This document shows, one piece after another, positions 34,746-47,116 of a stretch of DNA of 64,000 nucleotides (position 1 is the first letter of the stretch; every line of letters begins with the position of its first letter). Origin of the DNA: Dermacentor variabilis (Eukaryota; Arthropoda; Arachnida; Ixodida; Ixodidae); assembly GCF_050947875.1 (NCBI RefSeq), contig NW_027460391.1, forward strand, positions 1 to 64,000. Reading direction: 5' to 3'. A program made the translations under genes and the position numbers. The notes beneath the pieces were generated by a model, which saw only the letters and a program-made list of their open reading frames with translations, was not told the origin of the DNA and ran no database searches.

Positions 34746-37550
34746 TGCAAAACCACACGATCTGCATGCAAATGGTGCTTTTGGCAGAACGCGCACGTGG
34801 ATTTCTACCAAACGACGTGAAAAGCATGCCGATGCTGCTCTTTTTAGCACCCGCACATGGATTTGTGCCAAAACGCGTTTTAAGCATGCACATGCATCTT
34901 TTGGTAGACGCGGACGCAGTTTTCTGCAAAACTACACGATATGCATGCAAATGGTGCTTTTGGCCGAACGCTCACGTGGATTTCTACCAAACGACGTGAA
35001 AAGCATGCCGATGCTGCTCTTTTTAGCACCCGCACATGGATTTGTGCCAAAACGCGTTTTAAGCATGCACATGCATCTTTTGGTAGACGCGGACGCAGTT
35101 TTCTGCAAAACCACACGATATGCATGCAAATGGTGCTTTTGGCAGGACGCGAAACGTGGATTTCTACCAAACGACGTGAAAAGCATGCCGATGCTGCTCT
35201 TTTTAGCACCCGCACATGGATTTGTGCCAAAACGCGTTTTAAGCATGCACATGCATCTTTTGGTAGACGCGGACGCAGTTTTCTGCAAAACCGCAGGATA
35301 TGCATGCAAATGGTGCTTTTGGCAGAACGCGCACGTGGATTTCTACCAAACGACGTGAAAAGCATGCCGATGCTGCTCTTTTTAGCACCCGCACATGGAT
35401 TTGTGCCAAAACGCGTTTTAAGCACGTACATGCATCTTTTGGTACACGCGGACTCAGTTTTCTGCAAAACCACACGATATGCATGCAAATGGTGCTTTTG
35501 GCAGAACGCACACGTGGATTTCTACCAAACGACGTGAAAAGCATGCCGATGCTGCTCTTTTTAGCACCCGCACATGGATTTTTGCCAAAACGCGTTTTAA
35601 GCATGCACATGCATCTTTTGGTAGACGCGGACGCAGTTTTCTGCAAAACCACACGATATGCATGCAAATGGTGCTTTTGGCAGAACGCGCACGTGGATTT
35701 CTACCAAACGACGTGAAAAGCATGCCGATGCTGCTCTTTTTAGCACCCGCACATGGATTTGTGCCAAAACGCGTTTTAAGCATGTACATGCATCATTTGG
35801 TAGACGCGGACGCAGTTTTCTGCAAAACCACACGATATGCATGCAAATGGTGCTTTTGGCAGAACCCGCACGTGGATTTCTACCAAACGACGTGAAAAGC
35901 ATGCCGATGCTGCTCTTTTTAGCACCCGCACATGGATTTGTGCCAAAACGCGTTTTAAGCATACACATGCATCTTTTGATAGACGCGGACGCAGTTTTCT
36001 GCAAAACCACACGATATGCATGCAAATGGTGCTTTTGGCAGAACGCGCACGTGGATTTCTACCAAACGACGTGAAAAGCATGCCGATGCTGCTCTTTTTA
36101 GCACCCGCACATGGATTTGTGCCAAAACGCGTTTTGAGCATGCACATGCATCTTTGGGTAGACGCGGACGCAGTTTTCTGCAAAACCACACGATATGCAT
36201 GCAAATGGTGCTTTTGGCAGAACGCGCACGTGGATTTCTACCAAACGACGTGAAAAGCATGCCGATGCTGCTCTTTTTAGCACCCGCACATGGATTTGTG
36301 CCAAAACGCGTTTTAAGCATGCACATGCATCTTTTGGTAGACGCGGACGCAGTTTTCTGCAAAACCACACTATATGCATGCAAATGGTGCTTTTGGCAGA
36401 ACGCGCACGTGGATTTCTACCAAACGACGTGAAAAGCATGCCGATGCTGCTCTTTTTAGCACCCGCACATGGATTTGTGCCAAAACGCGTTTTAGCTTGC
36501 ACATGCATCATTTGGTAGAGGCGGACGCAGTTTTCTGCAAAACCACACGATATGCATGCAAATGGTGCTTTTGGCAGAACGCGCACGTGGATTTCTACCA
36601 AACGACGTGAAAAGCATGCCGATGCTGCTCTTTTTAGCACCCGCACATGGATTTGTGCCAAAACGCGTTTTAAGCATGCACATGCATCTTTTGGCAGACG
36701 CGGACGCAGTTTTCTGCAAAACCACACGATATGCATGCAAATGGTGCTTTTGGCAGAACGCGCACGTGGATTTCTACCAAACGACGTGAAAAGCATGCCG
36801 ATGCTGCTCTTTTTAGCACCCGCACATGGATTTGTGCCAAAACGCGTTTTAAGCATGCACATGCACCTTTTGGTAGACGCGGACGCAGTTTTCTGCAAAA
36901 CCACACGACATGCATGCAAATGGTGCTTTTGGCAGAACGCGCACGTGGATTTCTACCAAACGACGTGAAAATCATGCCGATGCTGCTCTTTTTAGCACCC
37001 GCACATGGATTTGTGCCAAAACGCGTTTTAAGCATGCACATGCATCTTTTGGTAGACGCGGACGCAGTTTTCTGCAAAACCACACGATATGCATGCAAAT
37101 GGTGCTTTTGGCAGAACGCGCACGTGGATTTCTACCAAACCACGTGAAAAGCATGCCGATGCTGCTCTTTTTAGCACCCGCACATGGATTTGTGCCAAAA
37201 CGCGTTTTAAGCATGCACATGCATCTTTTGGTAGACGCGGACGCAGTTTTCTACAAAACCACACGATATGCATGCAAATGGTGCTTTTGGCCGAACGCGC
37301 ACGTCGATTTCTACCAAACGACGTGAAAAGCATGCCGATGCTGCTCTTTTTAGAACCCGCACATGGATTTGTGCCAAAACGCGTTTTAAGCATGCACATG
37401 CATCTTTTGGTAGACGCGGACGCAGTTTTCTACAAAACCACACGATATGCATGCAAATGGTGCTTTTGGCCGAATGCTCACGTGGATTTCTACCAAACGA
37501 CGTGAAAAGCATGCCGATGCTGCTCTTTTTAGCACCCGCACATGGATTTG
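32698..37550. repeat. Super-repeat of about 8.78 kb (49 monomers), copy 1 matching part
   Basis: Monomers across this segment align with 41,474-46,320 at a near-constant offset of 8,775-8,776. Examples: GCACGTACATG at 35,422 and 44,198; TTTTGAGCATGC near 36,136 and 44,911; TAGAACCCGC with TTCTACAAAACC near 37,352/37,429 and 46,128/46,206. The match passes through block Q, block R and the sequence after them, so a multi-kilobase piece was duplicated in one event or by nested events. Past 37.6 kb the offset falls by one monomer to about 8,597. Confidence 0.85.
34167..35960. repeat. Block R, copy 2
   Basis: It has the same marker order as block R copy 1, at +3,229 falling to +3,226. Its private indels are an extra T near 34,701 and a missing T in GCAATTTCTGC near 34,741, with a C-to-G change in GCTGTTTTTAGC near 34,311. 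From about 34,760 on, the copy is free of private indels and agrees with the copy at 39.7 kb at a constant offset of 5,551. After the GAACCCGCACG monomer it continues into TTTTAAGCATACACATG and TTTTGATAG monomers, not into block Q. Confidence 0.9.
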
Positions 37551-39717
37551 TGCCAAAACGCGTTTTAAGCATGCACATGCATCTTTTGGTAGACGCGGAC
37601 GCAGTTTTCTGCAAAACCACACGATATGCATGCAAATGGTGCTTTTGGCAGGACGCCAAACGTGGATTTCTACCAAACGACGTGAAAAGCATGCCGATGC
37701 TGCTCTTTTTAGCGCCCGCACATGGATTTGTGCCAAAACGCGTTTTAAGCATGTACATGCATCTTTTGGTAGACGCGGACGCAGTTTTCTGCAAAACCAC
37801 ACGATATGCATGCAAATGGTGCTTTTGGCAGAACGCGCACGTGGATTTCTACCAAACGACGTGAAAAGCATGCCGATGCTGCTCTTTTTAGCACCCGCAC
37901 ATGGATTTGTGCCAAAACGCGTTTTAAGCATGCACATGCATCTTTTGGTAGACGCGGACGCAGTTTTCTGCAAAACCACACGATATGCATGCAAATGGTG
38001 CTTTTGGCAGAACGCGCACGTGAATTTCTACCAAACGACGTGAAAAGCATGCCGATGCTGCTCTTTTTAGCTCCCGCACATGGATTTGTGCCAAAACGCG
38101 TTTTAAGCATGCACATGCATCTTTTGGTAGACGCGGACGCAGTTTTCTGCAAAACCACACGATATGCATGCAAATGGTGCTTTTGGCAGAACGCGCACGT
38201 GGAGTTCTACCAAACGACGTGAAAAGAATGCCGATGCTGCTCTTTTTAGCACCCGCACATGGATTTGCGCCAAAACGCGTTTTAAGCATGCACATGCATC
38301 TTTGGTAGACGCGGACGCAGTTTTCTGCAAAACCACACGATATGCATGCAAATGGTGCTTTTGGCAGAACGCGCACGTGTATTTCTACCAAACGACGTGA
38401 AAAGCATGCCGATGCTGCTCTTTTTAGCACCCGCACATGGATTTGTGCCAAAAAGCGTTTTAAAGCATGCACATGCATCTTTTGGTAGACGCGGACGCAG
38501 TTTTCTGCAAAACCACACGATATGCATGCAAATGGTGCTTTTGGCAGAACGCGCACGTGGATTTCTACCAAACGACGTGAAAAGCATGCCGATGCTGCTC
38601 TTTTTAGCACCCGCACATGGATTTGTGCCAAAACGCGTTTTAAGCATGCACATGCACCTTTTGGTAGACGCGGACGCAGTTTTCTGCAAAACCACACGAT
38701 ATGCATGCAAATGGTGCTTTTGGCAGAACGCGCACGTGGATTTCTACCAAGCGACGGGAAAAGCATGCCGATGCTGCTCTTTTTAGCACCCGCACATGGA
38801 TTTGTGCCAAAAACGCGTTTTGAGAATGCACATGCATCTTTTGGTAGACGCGGACGCAGTTTTCTGCAAAACCACACGATATGCATGCAAATGGTGCTTT
38901 TGGCAGAACGCGCACGTGGATTTCTACCAAACGACGTGAAAAGCATGCCGATGCTGCTCTTTTTAGCACCCGCACATGGATTTGTGCCAAAACGCGTTTT
39001 AAGCATGCACATGCATCTTTTGGTAGACGCGGACGCAGTTTTCTGCAAAACCACACGATATGCATGCAAATGGTGCTTTTGGCAGAACGCGCACGTGAAT
39101 TTCTACCAAACGACGTGAAAAGCATGCCGATGCTGCTCTTTTTAGCACCCGCACATGGATTTGCGCCAAAACGCGTTTTAAGCATGCACATGCATCTTTG
39201 GTAGACGCGGACGCAGTTTTCTGCAAAACCACACGATATGCATGCAAATGGTGCTTTTGGCAGAACGCGCACGTGTATTTCTACCAAACGACGTGAAAAG
39301 CATGCCGATGCTGCTCTTTTTAGCACCCGCACATGGATTTGTGCCAAAAAGCGTTTTAAGCATGCACATGCATCTTTTGGTAGACGCGGACGCAGTTTTC
39401 TGCAAAACCACACGATATGCATGCAAATGGTGCTTTTGGCAGAACGCGCACGTGAATTTCTACCAAACGACGTGAAAAGCATGCCGATGCTGCTCTTTTT
39501 AGCACCCGCACATGGATTTGTGCCAAAACGCGTTTTAAGCATGCACATGCATCTTTTGGTAGACGCGGACGCAGTTTTCTGCAAAACCACACGACATGCA
39601 TGCAAATGGTGCTTTTGGCAGAACGCGCACGTGGATTTCTACCAAACGACGTGAAAATCATGCCGATGCTGCTCTTTTTAGCACCCGCACATGGATTTGT
39701 GCCAAAACGCGTTTTAA
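37550..39717. repeat. Segment with short A subunits and single-base length changes
   Basis: Between the super-repeat and block R copy 3 lie monomers with TAGCTCCCGC (38,071), GGAGTTCTACC without paired CACGTG (38,203), GATTTGCGCC (38,263; 39,162), CATCTTTGG (38,299; 39,196), CACGTGTATTTC (38,375; 39,273), AAAAAGCG, and an extra A in TTTTAAAGCATGC (about 38,464). 38,230-38,470 and 39,130-39,370 are related at an offset of about 897 (5 monomers). Mixed +1 and -1 changes here keep one minus-strand frame open for 381 codons by chance. Confidence 0.8.
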
Positions 39718-41470
39718 GCATGCACATGCATCTTTTGGTACACGCGGACGCAGTTTTCTGCAAAACCACACGATATGCATGCAAATGGTGCTTTTGGCCG
39801 AACGCGCACGTGGAGTTCTACCAAACCACGTGAAAAGCATGCCGATGCTGCTCTTTTTAGCACCCGCACATGGATTTGTGCCAAAACGCGTTTTAAGCAT
39901 GCACATGCATCTTTTGGTAGACGCGGACGCAGTTTTCTGCAAAACCACACGATATGCATGCAAATGGTGCTTTTGGCCGAACGCGCACGTCGATTTCTAC
40001 CAAACGACGTGAAAAGCATGCCGATGCTGCTCTTTTTAGCACCCGCACATGGATTTGTGCCAAAACGCGTTTTAAGCATGCACATGCATCTTTTGGTAGA
40101 CGCGGACGCAATTTTCTGCAAAACCACACGATATGCATGCAAATGGTGCTTTTGGCAGGACGCGAAAAGTGGATTTCTACCAAACGACGTGAAAAGCATG
40201 CCGATGCTGCTCTTTTTAGCACCCGCACATGGATTTGTGCCAAAACGCGTTTTAAGCATGCACATGCATCCTTTGGTAGACGCGGACGCAATTTTCTGCA
40301 AAACCACACGATCTGCATGCAAATGGTGCTTTTGGCAGAACGCGCACGTGGATTTCTACCAAACGACGTGAAAAGCATGCCGATGCTGCTCTTTTTAGCA
40401 CCCGCACATGGATTTGTGCCAAAACGCGTTTTAAGCATGCACATGCATCTTTTGGTAGACGCGGACGCAGTTTTCTGCAAAACTACACGATATGCATGCA
40501 AATGGTGCTTTTGGCCGAACGCTCACGTGGATTTCTACCAAACGACGTGAAAAGCATGCCGATGCTGCTCTTTTTAGCACCCGCACATGGATTTGTGCCA
40601 AAACGCGTTTTAAGCATGCACATGCATCTTTTGGTAGACGCGGACGCAGTTTTCTGCAAAACCACACGATATGCATGCAAATGGTGCTTTTGGCAGGACG
40701 CGAAACGTGGATTTCTACCAAACGACGTGAAAAGCATGCCGATGCTGCTCTTTTTAGCACCCGCACATGGATTTGTGCCAAAACGCGTTTTAAGCATGCA
40801 CATGCATCTTTTGGTAGACGCGGACGCAGTTTTCTGCAAAACCGCAGGATATGCATGCAAATGGTGCTTTTGGCAGAACGCGCACGTGGATTTCTACCAA
40901 ACGACGTGAAAAGCATGCCGATGCTGCTCTTTTTAGCACCCGCACATGGATTTGTGCCAAAACGCGTTTTAAGCACGTACATGCATCTTTTGGTACACGC
41001 GGACTCAGTTTTCTGCAAAACCACACGATATGCATGCAAATGGTGCTTTTGGCAGAACGCACACGTGGATTTCTACCAAACGACGTGAAAAGCATGCCGA
41101 TGCTGCTCTTTTTAGCACCCGCACATGGATTTTTGCCAAAACGCGTTTTAAGCATGCACATGCATCTTTTGGTAGACGCGGACGCAGTTTTCTGCAAAAC
41201 CACACGATATGCATGCAAATGGTGCTTTTGGCAGAACGCGCACGTGGATTTCTACCAAACGACGTGAAAAGCATGCCGATGCTGCTCTTTTTAGCACCCG
41301 CACATGGATTTGTGCCAAAACGCGTTTTAAGCATGTACATGCATCATTTGGTAGACGCGGACGCAGTTTTCTGCAAAACCACACGATATGCATGCAAATG
41401 GTGCTTTTGGCAGAACCCGCACGTGGATTTCTACCAAACGACGTGAAAAGCATGCCGATGCTGCTCTTTT
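39718..41470. repeat. Block R, copy 3 (cleanest version)
   Basis: This is the best reference for block R: it has all ordered R markers and no private single-base indels that I could see. 180-bp monomers (altered B subunit) lie near 40,158 and 40,695. It lies 5,551 bases downstream of R copy 2 (about 31 monomers). It is followed, like copy 1, by the CACATGAATTT monomer that opens block Q (41,481), so the R-to-Q junction occurs twice. Confidence 0.92.
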
Positions 41471-42763
41471 TAGCACCCGCACATGAATTTGTGCCAAAAC
41501 GCGTTTTAAACATGCACATGCATCTTTTGGTAGACGCGGACGCACTTTTCTGCAAAACCACACGATATGCATGCAAAGGGTGCTTTTGGCAGAATGCGCA
41601 CGTGGATTTCTACCAAACGACGTGAAAAGCATGCCGATGCTGCTCTTTTTAGCACCCGCACATGGATTTGTGCCAAAACGCGTTTTAAGCATGCACATGC
41701 ATCTTTTCGTAGACGCGGACGCAGTTTTCTGCAAAACCACACGATATGCATGCAAATGGTGCTTTTGGCAGAACGCGCACGTGGATTTCTACCAAACGAC
41801 GTGAAAAGCATGCCGATGCTGCTCTTTTTAGCACCCGCACATGGATTTGTGCCAAAACGCATTTTAAGCATGCACATGCATCATTTGGTAGACGCGGACG
41901 CAGTTTTCTGCAAAACCACACGATATGCATGCAAATGGTGCTTTTGGCAGAACGCTCACGTGGATTTCTACCAAACGACGTGAAAAGCATGCCGATGCTG
42001 CTCTTTTTAGCACCCGCTGATGGATTTGTGCCAAAACGCGTTTTAAGCATGCACATGCATCTTTTGGTAGACGCGGGACGCAGTTTTCTGCAAAACCACA
42101 CGATATGCATGCAAATGGTGCTTTTGGCAGAACGCGCACGTGGATTTCTACCAAACGACGTGAAAAGCATGCCGATGCTGCTCTTTTTAGCACCCGCACA
42201 TGGATTTGTGCCAAAACACGTTTTAAGCATGCACATGCATCATTTGGTAGACGCGGACGAAGTTTTCTGCAAAACCACACGATATGCATACAAATGGTGC
42301 TTTTGGCAGAACGCGCACGTGGATTTCTACCAAACGACGTGAAAAGCATGCCGATGCTGCTCTTTTTAGCACCCGCACATGGATTTGTGCCAAAACGCGT
42401 TTTAAGCATGCACATGCATCTTTTGGCAGACGCGGACGCAGTTTTCTGCAAAACCACACGATATGCATGCAAATGGTGCTTTTGGCAGAACGCGCACGTG
42501 GATTTCTACCAAACGACGTGAAAAGCATGCCGATGCTGCTCTTTTTAGCACCCGCACATGGATTTGTGCCAAAACGCGTTTTAAGCATGCACATGCATCG
42601 TTTGGTAGACGCGGACGCAGTTTTCTGCAAAACCACACGACATGCATGCAAATGGTGCTTTTGGCAGAACGCGCTCGTGGATTTCTACCAAACGACGTGA
42701 AAATCATGCCGATGCTGCTCTTTTTAGCACCCGCACATGGATTTGTGCCAAAACGCGTTTTAA

Positions 42764-44690
42764 GCATGCACATGCATCTTTTGGTAGACGCGGACGCAGT
42801 TTTCTGCAAAACCACACGATATGCATGCAAATGGTGCTTTTGGCAGAACGCGCACGTGGATTTCTACCAAACCACGTGAAAAGCATGCCGATGCTGCTCT
42901 TTTTAGCACCCGCACATGGATTTGTGCCAAAACGCGTTTTAAGCATGCACATGCATCTTTTGGTAGACGCGGACGCAGTTTTCTACAAAACCACACGAAA
43001 TGCATGCAAATGGTGCTTTTGGCCGAACGCGCACGTCGATTTCTACCAAACGACGTGAAAAGCATGCCGATGCTGCTCTTTTTAGCACCCGCACATGGAT
43101 TTGTGCCAAAACGCGTTTTAAGCATGCACATGCATCTTTTGGTAGACACGGACGCAGTTTTCTGCAAAACCACACGATATGCATGCAAATGGTGCTTTTG
43201 GCCGAACGCTCACGTGGATTTCTACCAAACGACGTGAAAAGCATGCCGATGCTGCTCTTTTTAGCACCCGCACATGGATTTGTGCCAAAACGCGTTTTAA
43301 GCATGCACATGCATCTTTTGGTAGACGCGGACGCAATTTTCTGCAAAACCACACGATATGCATGCAAATGGTGCTTTTGGCAGGACGCGAAAAGTGGATT
43401 TCTACCAAACGACGTGAAAAGCATGCCGATGCTGCTCTTTTTAGCACCCGCACATGGATTTGTGCCAAAACGCGTTTTAAGCATGCACATGCATCCTTTG
43501 GTAGACGCGGACGCAATTTTCTGCAAAACCACACGATCTGCATGCAAATGGTGCTTTTGGCAGAACGCGCACGTGGATTTCTACCAAACGACGTGAAAAG
43601 CATGCCGATGCTGCTCTTTTTAGCACCCGCACATGGATTTGTGCCAAAACGCGTTTTAAGCATGCACATGCATCTTTTGGTAGACGCGGACGCAGTTTTC
43701 TGCAAAACTACACGATATGCATGCAAATGGTGCTTTTGGCCGAACGCTCACGTGGATTTCTACCAAACGACGTGAAAAGCATGCCGATGCTGCTCTTTTT
43801 AGCACCCGCACATGGATTTGTGCCAAAACGCGTTTTAAGCATGCACATGCATCTTTTGGTAGACGCGGACGCAGTTTTCTGCAAAACCACACGATATGCA
43901 TGCAAATGGTGCTTTTGGCAGGACGCGAAACGTGGATTTCTACCAAACGACGTGAAAAGCATGCCGATGCTGCTCTTTTTAGCACCCGCACATGGATTTG
44001 TGCCAAAACGCGTTTTAAGCATGCACATGCATCTTTTGGTAGACGCGGACGCAGTTTTCTGCAAAACCGCAGGATATGCATGCAAATGGTGCTTTTGGCA
44101 GAACACGCACGTGGATTTCTACCAAACGACGTGGAAAGCATGCCGATGCTGCTCTTTTTAGCACCCGCACATGGATTTGTGCCAAAACGCGTTTTAAGCA
44201 CGTACATGCATCTTTTGGTACACGCGGACGCAGTTTTCTGCAAAACCACACGATATGCATGCAAATGGTGCTTTTAGCAGAACGCACACGTGGATTTCTA
44301 CCAAACGACGTGAATAGCATGCCGATGCTGCTCTTTTTAGCACCCGCACATGGATTTGTGCCAAAACGCGTTTTAAGCATGCACATGCATCTTTTGGTAG
44401 ACGCGGACGCAGTTTTCTGCAAAACCACACGATATGCATGCAAATGGTGCTTTTGGCAGAACGCGCACGTGGATTTCTACCAAACGACGTGAAAAGCATG
44501 CCGATGCTGCTCTTTTTAGCACCCGCACATGGATTTGTGCCAAAACGCGTTTTAAGCATGTACATGCATCATTTGGTAGACGCGGACACAGTTTTCTGCA
44601 AAACCACACGATATGCATGCAAATGGTGCTTTGGCAGAACCCGTACGTGGATTTCTACCAAACGACGTGAAAAGCATGCCGATGCTGCTC
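42764..44690. repeat. Block R, copy 4 (one monomer longer)
   Basis: It is related to R copy 3 at an offset of 3,225 from about 43,301 on, but 3,046 before it. One extra monomer (43,122-43,300, with GACACGGACGCAG and GGCCGAACGCTCACG) sits after the CACGTCG monomer. It has TTCTACAAAACC in A of the second monomer (42,983), GCGGACGCAG rather than GCGGACTCAG near 44,226, CTTTTAGCAGAACG near 44,273, and a one-base loss in GGTGCTTTGGC near 44,630. Confidence 0.88.
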
Positions 44691-45566
44691 TTTTTAGCAC
44701 CCGCACATGGATTTGTGCCAAAACGCGTTTTAAGCATACACATGCATCTTTTGATAGACGCGGACGCAGTTTTCTGCAAAACCACACGATATGCATGCAA
44801 ATGGTGCTTTTGGCAGAACGCGCACGTGGATTTCTACCAAACGACGTGAAAAGCATGCCGATGCTGCTCTTTTTAGCACCCGCACATGGATTTGTGGCAA
44901 AACGCGTTTTGAGCATGCACATGCATCTTTTGGTAGACGCGGACGCAGTTTTCTGCAAAACCACACGATATGCATGCAAATGGTGCTTTTGGCAGAACGC
45001 GCACGTGGATTTCTACCAAACGACGTGAAAAGCATGCCAATGCTGCTCTTTTTAGCACCCGCACATGGATTTGTGCCAAAACGCGTTTTGAGCATGCACA
45101 TGCATCTTTTGGTAGACGCGGACGCAGTTTTCTGCAAAACCACACGATATGCATGCAAATGCTGCTTTTGGCAGAACGCGCACGTGGATTTCTACCAAAC
45201 GACGTGAAAAGCATGCCGATGCTGCTCTTTTTAGCACCCGCACATGGATTTGTGCCAAAACGCGTTTTAAGCATGCACATGCATCATTTGGTAGACGCGG
45301 ACGCAGTTTTCTGCAAAACCACACGATATGCATGCAAATGGTGCTTTTGGCAGAACGCGCACGTGGATTTCTACCAAACGACGTGAAAAGCATGCCGATG
45401 CTGCTCTTTTTAGCACCCGCACATGGATTTGTGCCAAAACGCGTTTTAAGCATGCACATGCATCTTTTGGCAGACGCGGACGCAGTTTTCTGCAAAACCA
45501 CACGATATGCATGCAAATGGTGCTTTTGGCAGAACGCGCACGTGGATTTCTACCAAACGACGTGAA

Positions 45567-45790
45567 AAGCATGCCGATGCCGCCCTTTTTAGCACGCGCA
45601 CATGGATTTGTGCCAAAACGCGTTTTAAGCATGCACATGCATCTTTTGGTAGACGCGGACGCAGTTTTCTGCAAAACCACACGATATGCATGCAAATGGT
45701 GCTTTTGGCAGAACGCGCACGTGGATTTCTACCAAACGACGTGAAAAGCATACCGATGCCGCCCTTTTTAGCACGCGCACATGGATTTGT
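45567..45790. repeat. Adjacent monomer doublet with GATGCCGCCCTTTTTAGC
   Basis: Two neighbouring C subunits (near 45,577 and 45,756) share the rare changes GCTGCTC to GCCGCCC and CACCCGC to CACGCGC. I saw these nowhere else in the window. One differs by CATACCGATG for CATGCCGATG. Two unusual shared changes in directly adjacent monomers mean a one-monomer duplication or conversion tract of recent date. Confidence 0.88.
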
Positions 45791-47116
45791 GCCAAAACGC
45801 GTTTTAAGCATGCACATGCATCTTTTGGTAGACGCGGACGCAGTTTTCTGCAAAACCACACGATATGCATGCAAATGGTGCTTTGGGCAGAACGCGCACG
45901 TGGATTTCTACCAAACCACGTGAAAAGCATGCCGATGCTGCTCTTTTTAGCACCCGCACATGGATTTGTGCCAAAACGCGTTTTAAGCATGCACATGCAT
46001 CTTTTGGTAGACGCGGACGCAGTTTTCTACAAAACCACACGATATGCATGCAAATGGTGCTTTTGGCCGAACGCGCACGTCGATTTCTACCAAACGACGT
46101 GAAAAGCATGCCGATGCTGCTCTTTTTAGAACCCGCACATGGATTTGTGCCAAAACGCGTTTTAAGCATGCACATGCATCTTTTGGTAGACGCGGACGCA
46201 GTTTTCTACAAAACCACACGATATGCATGCAAATGGTGCTTTTGGCCGAACGCTCACGTGGATTTCTACCAAACGAACGTGAAAAGCATGCCGATGCTGC
46301 TCTTTTTAGCACCCGCACATGGATTTGTGCCAAAACGCGTTTTAAGCATGTACATGTATCTTTTGGTAGACGCGGACGCAGTTTTCTGCAAAACCACACG
46401 ATATGCATGCAAATGGTGCTTTTGGCAGAACGCGCACGTGGATTTCTACCAAACGACGTGAAAAGCATGCCGATGCTGCTCTTTTTAGCACCCGCACATG
46501 GATTTGTGCCAAAACGCGTTTTAAGCATGCACATGCATCTTTTGGTAGACGCGGACGCAGTTTTCTGCAAAACCACACGATATGCATGCAAATGGTGCTT
46601 TTGGCAGAACGCGCACGTGAATTTCTACCAAACGACGTGAAAAGCATGCCGATGCTGCTCTTATTAGCTCCCGCACGTGGATTTGTGCCAAAACGCGTTT
46701 TAAGCATGCACATGCATCTTTTGGTAGACGCGGACGCAGTTTTCTGCAAAACCACACGATATGCATGCAAATGGTGCTTTTGGCAGAACGCGCACGTGGA
46801 TTTCTACCAAACGACGTGAAAAGAAGCCGATGCTGCTCTTTTTAGCACCCGCACATGGATTTGTGCCAAAACGCGTTTTAAGCATGCACATGCATCTTTG
46901 GTAGACGCGGACGCAGTTTTCTGCAAAACCACACGATATGCATGCAAATGGTGCTTTTGGCAGAACGCGCACGTGGATTTCTACCAAACGACGTGAAAAG
47001 CATGCCGATGCTGCTCTTTTTAGCACCCGCACATGGATTTGTGCCAAAAAGCGTTGTAAGCATGCTCATGCATCTTTTGGTAGACGCGGACGCAGTTTTC
47101 TGCAAAACCACACGAT

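Larger units (their letters stand above)
29326..35950. repeat. 18-mer higher-order repeat Q+R (about 3.23 kb), two tandem copies
   Basis: Block Q (29.33-30.9) plus block R (30.94-32.65) is followed by Q (32.65-34.1) plus R (34.17-35.95). Offsets run 3,226-3,230, drifting through private single-base indels (18x179 is 3,222, plus the 180-bp R monomers). The Q copies share CCAAGCGACGGG, CCAAAAACGCGTTTTGAG and GAAAACCATGCC. The R copies share GGTACACGCGG, GGAGTTCTACC, GACGCAATTTTC, GCATCCTTTGG and CACGATCTGC. The copy boundary near 32,640 runs straight from R's GAACCCGCACG monomer to Q's CACATGAATTT monomer. Confidence 0.9.
41474..46320. repeat. Super-repeat of about 8.78 kb, copy 2 matching part
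   Basis: This is the downstream partner of 32,698-37,550. It differs by one-base gains in GCGGGACGC (about 42,075) and ACGAACGTG (about 46,275), by the CGCTGATGG monomer near 42,017 (33,236 in copy 1 reads CGCCTGATGG), and by the two adjacent CGCCCTTTTTAGCACGCGC monomers near 45,580 and 45,760. In the first copy the monomer with CAGGACGCCAAACG (37,650) is present; here it is missing. Confidence 0.85.

Noticed and set aside
37924..39069. 381-codon minus-strand frame as a repeat protein gene
   Set aside because: It consists only of satellite monomers and is held open by one short and two long monomers (near 38,299; 38,464; 38,812). No domain or distinct codon use separates it from its surroundings.
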